Source: Saccharothrix sp. NRRL B-16348 (GTDB taxonomy: Bacteria; Actinomycetota; Actinomycetes; Mycobacteriales; Pseudonocardiaceae). From it: DNA of 64,000 nucleotides. The notes under the pieces are model-generated. The model was not told where the DNA came from, did not search any database, and saw only the letters and a program-made list of their open reading frames with translations. This document shows positions 55,892 to 64,000 of this stretch, in pieces (position 1 is the stretch's first letter; every line of letters starts with the position of its first letter). The DNA lies in assembly GCF_001280085.1 (NCBI RefSeq), contig NZ_LGED01000240.1:1-64000 (forward strand). The letters run 5' to 3'. The position numbers and the translations under genes are program-made.

Positions 55892-56800
55892 ATGCGATCG
55901 GCAGGAACACTAGCTTTACTCGGTGCCTTGGCATATGGCGTTACGGCGCTTGTGGCGGCACCGGTATCGGCGCAGCCGCAGGGCGTCGCGACGGCGAGCC
56001 CGGAGGCCGGTCCGGCGGGCAGCACGTTCACGCTGAGCTGGACCGGCGTGTACCTCGACCCGGACTGCTCGGACTACACCGTGCTGATCCTGTGGGACGG
56101 CGGGCGGGTGATCGGCGGCGGCCGGCACGCGGGTCGCGGCACGGGTTCGGGCACGGCGACCGTGCCGCCGGACGCGGGTGTCGGCGTGCACCGGGTCACG
56201 GCACGCCCGCAGTGCGCGGCCACGTCGAACCCGACGGACAACTTCACCGTGACGGCGAGGCCGACCACCACCACCGCGCCGCCGGTCACGACGACGACCG
56301 CTCCCCCGGTGACCACGACGACCACCACGCGGCGTCCGACGACCACCACGACCCCGCCGACCACGACCACCACCACGACGACGACCACGACGGGCAGCTC
56401 CGCGCCGACCACGACCGTCACCACGATCCCGCTCGACGGTGACGGGGCGCTCACGCTGGACAAGGACAACATCCAGCCGGGTGACCCGTTGACCGCCACC
56501 GGCACGGGCTGTGACCCGGGTTCGGCGGTGCGGCTCAGTTCGCTGGGCGAGGCCGTCGGCTCGGCGAAGGCGGACAACTCGGGCACGTTCAGCACCAGGG
56601 TCGAGTTCACCACGATCCAGCCGGGCCGCCACGTGATCCGCGCCGACTGCGGTGTAGTGCTGGTCGGCAGCGTGGACGTGGCGTTGACCAGTTCGACGGG
56701 CGGCACGACGTCCACCCTGGTGATCCTGGTGTTCTTCCTGCTGGTGGGCGCGATCATGGTCCGCCGCCAGTTCACCGGCCTGTTCACCAAGCGGGGCTGA
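55892..56800 (+). CDS. secreted/anchored protein with Thr-rich linker
   Basis: The 302-residue protein has a signal peptide (about 1-28, VSAQP) and an Ig-like domain (about 30-125) with two cysteines. A linker of about 50 residues follows, nearly all Thr and Pro. A second Ig-like domain (about 180-262) and a C-terminal membrane helix (about 275-293) with a basic tail GLFTKRG end the protein. Such proteins span the cell wall. The linker is likely O-mannosylated in actinobacteria, fitting the presence of mannosyltransferase genes, but that is inference. Function unknown. Confidence 0.75.
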   Translation: MRSAGTLALLGALAYGVTALVAAPVSAQPQGVATASPEAGPAGSTFTLSWTGVYLDPDCSDYTVLILWDGGRVIGGGRHAGRGTGSGTATVPPDAGVGVHRVTARPQCAATSNPTDNFTVTARPTTTTAPPVTTTTAPPVTTTTTTRRPTTTTTPPTTTTTTTTTTTGSSAPTTTVTTIPLDGDGALTLDKDNIQPGDPLTATGTGCDPGSAVRLSSLGEAVGSAKADNSGTFSTRVEFTTIQPGRHVIRADCGVVLVGSVDVALTSSTGGTTSTLVILVFFLLVGAIMVRRQFTGLFTKRG

Positions 56801-56814
56801 GCGCACCGTGAACG

Positions 56815-56852
56815 ACGACGGCCCCCGCGGGAAGTCCCGCCGGGGCCGTCGT
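56815..56852. terminator. bidirectional terminator between the Thr-rich protein gene and rbpA
   Basis: An 18-nt inverted repeat with one mismatch: ACGACGGCCCC at the left arm (from 56815) pairs with GGGGCCGTCGT at the right (to 56852), with a very short loop near 56832-56835. It lies 15 nt after the plus-strand stop and 22 nt from the convergent rbpA stop. Confidence 0.8.
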
Positions 56853-56873
56853 GTCGTTCTCGCCTGAGCCTGA

Positions 56874-57218
56874 CTAGGGCTCTTCGCGCTGCTTGCGCAG
56901 CTTGGTGAGCGCCTCTTCGAGGATCGCCTCACCGTCCGCGTCGGAGCGCCGCTCCTTCACGTACGCCAGGTGCGTCTTGTACGGCTCGTTGCGCGGCGGA
57001 GCAGGAGGTGCCTGCTCGTCGCGCCCGGCCGGCAGACCGCACCGGGGGCAGTCCCAGTTCTCCGGGATCTCGGCTTCGACCGCGAACGACGGCCGAGACT
57101 CGTGCGCGTTCGCGCACCAGTACGACACCCGACGTCGGGGCGCGGACTCGCCGCGCTCCGATTCGCCCATCGGGCCTGCGCCGACGCGGGTACCGCGAAT
57201 CGCGTTACCACCAGCCAT
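56874..57218 (-). CDS. rbpA: RNA polymerase-binding protein RbpA
   Basis: The 114-residue actinobacterial transcription factor stabilises open complexes with sigma A/HrdB. The N-terminal tail (about 1-27) is followed by the core domain with YWCANAHESRPSF and WDCPRCG (metal-site cysteines). The basic linker and C-terminal sigma-interacting helix THLAYVKERRSDADGEAIL (about 83-101) are intact. ATG 57218. It is a single-gene unit between the terminator and secG. Confidence 0.95.
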   Translation of the reverse strand: MAGGNAIRGTRVGAGPMGESERGESAPRRRVSYWCANAHESRPSFAVEAEIPENWDCPRCGLPAGRDEQAPPAPPRNEPYKTHLAYVKERRSDADGEAILEEALTKLRKQREEP

Positions 57219-57292
57219 CGACCCTCACACCCCCACCACGTGGTTTCCCTGTGTCCGCGTCGGCCGACGCCGTCGGCGCCCGCCGACCTGTG

Positions 57293-57526
57293 TCAGTTGA
57301 CCTTCATCAGCAGCCCGATGCCCACGATGGCGATGACCCAGACCGAGCCGACGAACAACGTCAGCCGGTCGAGGTTCTTCTCGACCACGCTGGAACCGGA
57401 CAGGCTCGACTGCATGCCGCCGCCGAACAACGAGGACAGACCGCCGCCACGCCCGCGGTGCAGCAGCACGAGCAGGATCAGCAGCACGCTGGAGACGAGC
57501 AACAGGATCTGAAGGAACAGGATCAT
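57293..57526 (-). CDS. secG: preprotein translocase subunit SecG
   Basis: The 77-residue protein has two membrane helices (about 3-23 and 55-75) joined by LHRGRGGGLSSLFGGGMQS, the typical SecG loop. It assists SecYE in protein export. It follows tpiA by 90 nt on the same strand, the standard actinobacterial order gap-pgk-tpiA-secG. Confidence 0.94.
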   Translation of the reverse strand: MILFLQILLLVSSVLLILLVLLHRGRGGGLSSLFGGGMQSSLSGSSVVEKNLDRLTLFVGSVWVIAIVGIGLLMKVN

Positions 57527-57616
57527 TTCTTCCTCGCTGTCAGGCAGGTGACGCCACAGAGTACCCGGTCGACTGCCGACCGTGGACCACCGCGGGTGGA
57601 GTGCGTGTCAATCACA

Positions 57617-58404
<788 letters not shown>

Positions 58405-58405
<1 letters not shown>

Positions 58406-59568
58406 CACGCCTCCAACACAGACACGCCGGGCAGTTCCTTGCCCTCGAGGTACTCCAGGGACGCCCCACCACCGGTGGAGATGTGCGAGAACCCGTCTTC
58501 GGGCAGGCCGAGGGCGCGCACGGCCGCGGCCGAGTCGCCGCCGCCGACCACGGTGAACGCGTCGCTCTTCACCAGCGCCTCGGCGACCGCACGCGTGCCG
58601 CCGGAGAAGGCCTCGAACTCGAACACGCCCATCGGGCCGTTCCAGAACACGGTCTTCGCGTCGGCGAGCTTGGACGCGAACAGCTCGCGCGTGGCCGGGC
58701 CGATGTCCAGGCCCTGCCGGTCGGCGGGGATGGCGTCGGTGGCCACGACCTCGAACTTCGCGTCGGGCGCGAAGTCGTCGGCGGCGAGCACGTCGACCGG
58801 GAGCACCAGCTCCACGCCGCGCTCCTCGGCTTCGGCGAGGAAGCCGCGGACCTGGTCGAGCTGGTCGGCCTGGAGCAGCGAGCCGCCGACCTCGTGGCCC
58901 TGGGCCTTGAGGAAGGTGTAGGCCATGCCGCCGCCGATGAGGAGCCGGTCGACCTTGCCGAGCAGGTTCTTGATGACGCCGAGCTTGTCGGATACCTTCG
59001 CGCCGCCGAGCACCACGACGTACGGGCGCTGGAGGTCGTCGGTGAGCTTGCGCAGCACCTCGACCTCGGCCAGCACGAGGCCGCCCGCGTAGTGCGGGAG
59101 CTTCTGAGCCACGTCGTAGACCGACGCCTGCTTGCGGTGCACGACGCCGAAGCCGTCGGAGACGAACGCGTCGGCCTTGGCGGCCAGCTCGTCGGCGAGG
59201 GCGGCGCGCTCGGCGTCGTCCTTGCTGGTCTCGCGGGCGTCGAAGCGGATGTTCTCCAGCAGCACGACGGTGCCGTCGCCGGCGGCCTCGGTGCCGAGCT
59301 CGACCGCCTGGCCGAGCAGCTCACCGAGCCGGACGGCGACGGGCGCGAGGGAGAACTTGGGGTCGGGCTCGCCCTTGGGGCGGCCCAGGTGCGCGGCGAC
59401 CAGGACGCGGGCGCCCGCGTCCACGAGCGCCTTGATCGTCGGCACCGACGCGCGGACGCGGCCGTCGTCGGTGATCCGGTCGCCGTCGAGGGGGACGTTC
59501 AGGTCGGCGCGCACCAGGACGCGCCGACCCGAGACACCCTCGCTGAGCAGATCGTCGAGAGTCTTCAC
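58405..59568 (-). CDS. pgk: phosphoglycerate kinase
   Basis: The 387-residue two-lobed kinase has [13 protein letters not shown] (about 17-29), [20 protein letters not shown] (about 57-76), [13 protein letters not shown] and [14 protein letters not shown]. It makes ATP from 1,3-bisphosphoglycerate. GTG 59568 is 22 nt from the gap stop; the stop couples to tpiA. Confidence 0.95.
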
Positions 59569-59590
59569 AGCGAGTGATCCGTCTCTTCGC

Positions 59591-60670
<1,080 letters not shown>

Positions 60671-60901
60671 TCAGCCTAGCCTCCGGCCTGCGTCCCTGGT
60701 CACGTGGACCACCAGGATCTCTTTATCGAACAAGAAAATCCAGCTTGACCGGCTTGTTACCTCTGGGTAACTCGGTCACCGACGCTTCGTGACCCCGGAG
60801 TGCGGCTTCGCCGTGCCTCGGCGCCGGGCTCGCCGACCCCCAGCCTATGACGCTCGGTGCTCGCGTGCAGGGTGCGCGCTGCGTGACGGAGGGTGGGCGT
60901 T

Positions 60902-61011
60902 CCGAGCGTTGAATTCAGGGGTCCTGAACGTAGGACTCTCGCGTTCTGAACGTAGGACTCGCGCGACGCGAACGTGGGACACGCGCGTTCTGAGCGTGGG
61001 ACACGCGCGGG
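60902..61011 (+). repeat. 22-bp repeat array D (head plus four units)
   Basis: The head CCGAGCGTTGAATTCAG (60902-60918) is followed by four adjacent units (60924-60945, 60946-60967, 60968-60989, 60990-61011). Units three and four read GTGGGAC instead of GTAGGAC. The array lies in the 500-nt divergent gap 60596-61095 between gap and the acyltransferase, 84 nt before the acyltransferase start. The gap-proximal part (60596-60780) is less GC-rich and should hold the gap promoter. Confidence 0.9.
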
Positions 61012-61095
61012 AGTGGGGCTGGACGGGCTAACGCCACCGTCACTCGAACGAGTTAAGCTGCGCCGCTTTTCTCCTGCGACGAGTGGCGGTGGGCA

Positions 61096-63156
61096 GTGGC
61101 GCTGGTGATCGACGAACCGCCTCTCTCGGCGGCCCGTGCCGCCGGTCGCCCCGCGGTCCGGGCCGACATCCAGGGCTTGCGCGCGCTGGCCGTCGGCCTG
61201 GTGGTCTGCTACCACCTGCGCCCCGAGTGGCTGCCCGGCGGGTTCGTCGGCGTCGACGTCTTCTTCGTGCTGTCGGGCTTCCTGATCATCGGCACGCTCA
61301 CCGGCGAGCTGCGGCGCACCGGGCGGGTCGGGCTGCTCGACTTCTACGCGCGGCGGATCCGCAGGCTGCTGCCCGCCGCCACCGCCGTGCTGCTGGGCGT
61401 CACGGCGGCGGTGTTCGCGGTGCTGCCCGAGTCGCGCTGGCCGAACGTGCTGCGGGAGGTCGTGCTCTCCGCGGTCAACGGGCAGAACTGGCTGCTGGCC
61501 GTGCTGTCGAACGACTACGGGCACGCGACCGCAGGCGCGTCACCGGTGCAGCACTTCTGGTCGTTGGCCGTCGAGGAGCAGTTCTACCTGGTCATCCCGC
61601 TGGTCCTGCTGGCCGCGGCCGTCCTGGCGGCACGGCGGGGCGGCGGGCCGGTGCGGTACGCGGCGGTCGCGGTCGGCGTGGTCACGGTCGCGTCGTTCGC
61701 GTTCTCGGTCTGGTACACGCCGGTCGACCCGGGCGCGGCGTACTTCGTCACGCCGACCCGGATGTGGGAGCTCGGGATCGGCGGCCTGGCCGCGATGGCG
61801 CTGCACCGGCTGCGGCTCGGCGCGGTGCCACGCCTGCTGCTGGGTTGGGGTGGTCTGGCCGCGGTGCTGGCGAGCGCGTTCTGGTTCTCCACCGCCATGG
61901 CGTTCCCGGGCTGGATCGCGGCGCTGCCGACGGTCGGCACCGTCGCGGTGCTGGTCGCCCAGGACGGCTCGCTGGCCCGAGTGCTCGGCGTGCGACCGCT
62001 GACGTACGTCGGCGACATCTCGTACAGCCTGTACCTGTGGCACTGGCCGGTGATCGTGTTCACGCTGGAGCTGACCGGGCGGGAGTCGCTGGAGGGTCAC
62101 GAGGCGGTGGCCGCCGCCGTGAGCTTGGTGCTGGCGGTGCTGTCGAAGCACTTCGTCGAGGACCCGTTCCGGCGGCGTGGGCACGGCCGCAAGAGCGTGA
62201 CGTACGGGATCGGTGCGGCGATGGTCGCGGTGACCGTGGCGGTCTCGTCAGGTGGCTGGGCGTCGGCCGAGTCGACGCTGGCCGCGTTGCGCGGCAGGTC
62301 CGTGATCGACGCCGACCACCCCGGCGCGCTGGCCCTCGACCCGACCCGGCCGCTGCGCGCGCCGACCGACGTCCCGCTCGCGCCCGCGCCGGCCGTGGCC
62401 GGGGAGGACTGGCCCCACGACGACTGCGCCACCCGTGACCTGGGCGACGGGCTCAAGTCGTGCGTGCTCGGCAAGTCCACGGCGGCCAAGACCATGGTCG
62501 TCGTCGGCGACTCGCACGCCGCGCAGTTCAGCACCGCCCTGGCCGAGTTCGCGCGTCGTGACGGCGGCGACCAGTGGCAGGTGCACCTGCTGGTGCGCAA
62601 CGGCTGCCCGTTCTCGACCGTGCCGCCGTCGGAAGCGGGCACGCCGCTGAACGCGTGCGCCGAGGAGAACCTGAAGAAGCTAGACCACATCCGCGACCTG
62701 GCGCCCGACCTCGTGATCACCGCCGCCATGTCGCCGGAGTCCTACCTCAAGGACCTGAAGTGGACGTGGGAGTCGACGGCCCGCATGGTCGACGGCTACC
62801 GGACCGTGCTCGCCGCGCTGTCCGACGCCGCCATCCCGGTCGCCGTGATCCGCGAGCTGCCCCGGCCGGGCCGCCCGGTGGTGCCGTGCCTGGAGCGCAA
62901 CCCGGACGACCCGGCCGGCTGCGACACGCCCCGCGCGCAGGCCGTCGGCTCGGCGACCGACCCGCTGGCCGCCGCCGCGACCGGGCTGGCGGGCGTGCGG
63001 CTGGTCGACCTGACCGACTGGATCTGCCGCGCCGACACCTGCCCGGCCGTGGTCGGCAACGTGGTCGTCTACCGCGACAACCACCTCACCGACACCTACG
63101 TGAGGTCCCTGGCCGACCCGCTCGTCGCCGCCCTGGGCCTGCGTCCTGAGCGTTGA
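61096..63156 (+). CDS. OafA-type membrane acyltransferase with C-terminal SGNH domain
   Basis: The 686-residue protein has two parts. An acyltransferase-3 domain (about 20-375) has ten or so helices and DIQGLRALAVGLVVCYHLRP, FFVLSGFLI and SYSLYLWHWPVIVF. An extracytoplasmic SGNH domain (about 430-683) has VVVGDSHAAQFS and the catalytic DNHLT near the end. Such proteins move acetyl or other acyl groups onto cell-wall or surface polysaccharides. The start is GTG 61096. The last four codons and stop, at 63145-63156, lie within the head of repeat array E. It is inserted between whiA and gap, which are normally adjacent. Confidence 0.88.
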   Translation: MALVIDEPPLSAARAAGRPAVRADIQGLRALAVGLVVCYHLRPEWLPGGFVGVDVFFVLSGFLIIGTLTGELRRTGRVGLLDFYARRIRRLLPAATAVLLGVTAAVFAVLPESRWPNVLREVVLSAVNGQNWLLAVLSNDYGHATAGASPVQHFWSLAVEEQFYLVIPLVLLAAAVLAARRGGGPVRYAAVAVGVVTVASFAFSVWYTPVDPGAAYFVTPTRMWELGIGGLAAMALHRLRLGAVPRLLLGWGGLAAVLASAFWFSTAMAFPGWIAALPTVGTVAVLVAQDGSLARVLGVRPLTYVGDISYSLYLWHWPVIVFTLELTGRESLEGHEAVAAAVSLVLAVLSKHFVEDPFRRRGHGRKSVTYGIGAAMVAVTVAVSSGGWASAESTLAALRGRSVIDADHPGALALDPTRPLRAPTDVPLAPAPAVAGEDWPHDDCATRDLGDGLKSCVLGKSTAAKTMVVVGDSHAAQFSTALAEFARRDGGDQWQVHLLVRNGCPFSTVPPSEAGTPLNACAEENLKKLDHIRDLAPDLVITAAMSPESYLKDLKWTWESTARMVDGYRTVLAALSDAAIPVAVIRELPRPGRPVVPCLERNPDDPAGCDTPRAQAVGSATDPLAAAATGLAGVRLVDLTDWICRADTCPAVVGNVVVYRDNHLTDTYVRSLADPLVAALGLRPER

Positions 63157-63255
63157 ACTCAGGTGTTCCGAACGTAGGACACGCGCGACGCGAACGTAGG
63201 ACACGCGTGTTCTGAACGTAGGACTCTCGCGTGGTGGAGGTAGGACTCTCGGGTC
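63146..63255 (+). repeat. 22-bp repeat array E (head plus four units)
   Basis: The palindromic head CTGAGCGTTGAACTCAG (63146-63162) supplies the acyltransferase TGA stop. Four adjacent units follow (63168-63189, 63190-63211, 63212-63233, 63234-63255), and the last reaches the whiA stop (63254-63256, minus strand). It lies between convergent genes. Confidence 0.92.
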
Positions 63256-64000
63256 AGACTTCGGCGTCGAGCATGTCGGCGGTCACGGCGGACTCGGTGT
63301 CGGGCATGCCCAGCTCCTTCGCCCGCTTGTCGGCCATCGCCAGGAGTCTGCGGATGCGGCCCGCGACGGCGTCCTTGGTCATCTGCGGGTCGGACAGCTG
63401 GCCCAGCTCCTCCAGAGACGCCTGGCGGTGGGCCAGGCGCAGGGCGCCCGCGGCGGCCAGGTGGTCGGGCGCCTCGGCGCCCAGGATCTCCAGCGCGCGC
63501 TGGACGCGAGCGGCGGCGGCCACGGCGGCACGGGCCGAGCGGCGCAGGTTCGCGTCGTCGAAGTTCGCCAGGCGGTTCGCCGTCGCACGCACCTCGCGGC
63601 GCATCCGGCGCTCCTCCCACGCCAGCACGCTGTCGTGCGCGCCGAGCCTGGTCAGCATCGCGCCGATCGCGTCGCCATCCCTTATCACCACCCGCTCCGC
63701 GCCGCGCACCTCGCGCGACTTCGAGCCGATGCCCATCCGCCGCGCCGCGCCGACCAGCGCCAACGCCGCCTCCGGCCCGGGGCAGGTCACCTCCATCGAC
63801 GACGACCGGCCCGGCTCGGTCAGCGAGCCGTGCGCCAGGAACGCGCCGCGCCACGCCGCCTCCGCGTCGCACACACCGCCCGACACGACCGGCGCGGGCA
63901 GGCCGCGCACCGGGCGTCCCCGCGGGTCCAGCAGTCCCGTCTGCCTGGCCAGGCCCTCGCCGTCCTTCACCACCCGCACCACGAACCGGGTGCCCTTGCG
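63254..64000 (-). CDS. whiA: WhiA, DNA-binding sporulation/cell-division regulator (partial)
   Basis: Only the C-terminal 248 or so residues are in the window; the 5' end lies beyond 64000 and codons continue to the last base. Visible are [23 protein letters not shown] (LAGLIDADG-homing-endonuclease-like domain) and a C-terminal helix-turn-helix with [30 protein letters not shown]. WhiA controls aerial septation and ftsZ expression in filamentous actinobacteria and DNA binding is its known role. The TGA stop coincides with the end of array E. Confidence 0.94.
   Translation of the reverse strand, partial: RKGTRFVVRVVKDGEGLARQTGLLDPRGRPVRGLPAPVVSGGVCDAEAAWRGAFLAHGSLTEPGRSSSMEVTCPGPEAALALVGAARRMGIGSKSREVRGAERVVIRDGDAIGAMLTRLGAHDSVLAWEERRMRREVRATANRLANFDDANLRRSARAAVAAAARVQRALEILGAEAPDHLAAAGALRLAHRQASLEELGQLSDPQMTKDAVAGRIRRLLAMADKRAKELGMPDTESAVTADMLDAEV

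Noticed and set aside
56265..56400. ACC/ACG triplet repeats as a non-coding repeat
   Set aside because: They are in frame and encode the Thr-rich linker of a protein with signal peptide and membrane anchor.

Overview
The window is about 72% GC by eye, uses many GTG starts and 4-nt start/stop overlaps, and encodes actinobacterial hallmark proteins (RbpA, WhiA, OpcA, SufR, an MptB-type mannosyltransferase, conservon proteins). Together these point to a filamentous actinomycete. The gene set and style fit Pseudonocardiales (Saccharothrix/Lentzea/Actinosynnema-like), but the genus is an inference. The gene order sufR-sufBD-Rieske-sufCSUT beside mptB, ABC transporter, ctaA, qor, ctaB and tkt-tal-zwf-opcA-pgl, then tpiA/pgk/gap and whiA, resembles the Rv1445c-Rv1466 neighbourhood of Mycobacterium tuberculosis. 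This is therefore a conserved core chromosomal block with accessory genes inserted into it.

Layout. 1-411: leader and promoter of an rRNA operon that reads leftward off the edge. 0.4-5.9 kb: MASE1 membrane sensor, lycopene cyclase, EAL-CBS-GGDEF protein, YbdK-type ligase, CBS protein. 6.0-6.2 kb: first copy of a long nested stem-loop element. 6.3-12.9 kb: the SUF iron-sulfur assembly operon under SufR, with a CAAC-N6-GTTG operator at its promoter. 13.0-24.6 kb: mptB-like gene, a giant patatin bracketed by two 22-bp repeat arrays, a DMT-transporter/glycosyltransferase fusion, a DUF998 protein, an ABC exporter, ctaA and a GbsR/MarR regulator. 24.6-30.7 kb: a conservon (kinase-like, roadblock, DUF742) that lacks its GTPase, then a DUF485/acetate-type symporter pair.

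30.8-41.9 kb is the most accessory part. It holds a STAND (NB-ARC/TPR) ATPase, an ATP-grasp pair, a RlaP-like nucleotidyltransferase, a DUF885 metallopeptidase-like protein, Qor, an FKBP lipoprotein, an unrecognised three-gene cassette (membrane-anchored protein with a PLD/DUF5919-like domain, cupin, HD hydrolase) and the second copy of the stem-loop element. 41.9-51.5 kb: ctaB, then the pentose phosphate operon tkt-tal-pgi-zwf-opcA-pgl. 51.6-56.8 kb: orphan sensor kinase, PknB-type kinase with a coupled membrane protein, and a secreted Thr-rich protein. 56.9-64 kb: rbpA, secG, tpiA-pgk-gap, a repeat-bracketed acyltransferase, and whiA running off the right edge.

Functionally the core couples Fe-S assembly, heme A synthesis (ctaA, ctaB), glycolysis and NADPH production. 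The notable non-coding content is (i) five arrays of a 22-bp unit with a palindromic head, which border the accessory genes and often begin exactly at stop codons, and (ii) two copies of a ~240-bp nested inverted repeat with paired changes in its inner stem. Coordinates come from reading the sequence. Family names come from motif recognition, not from database searches.
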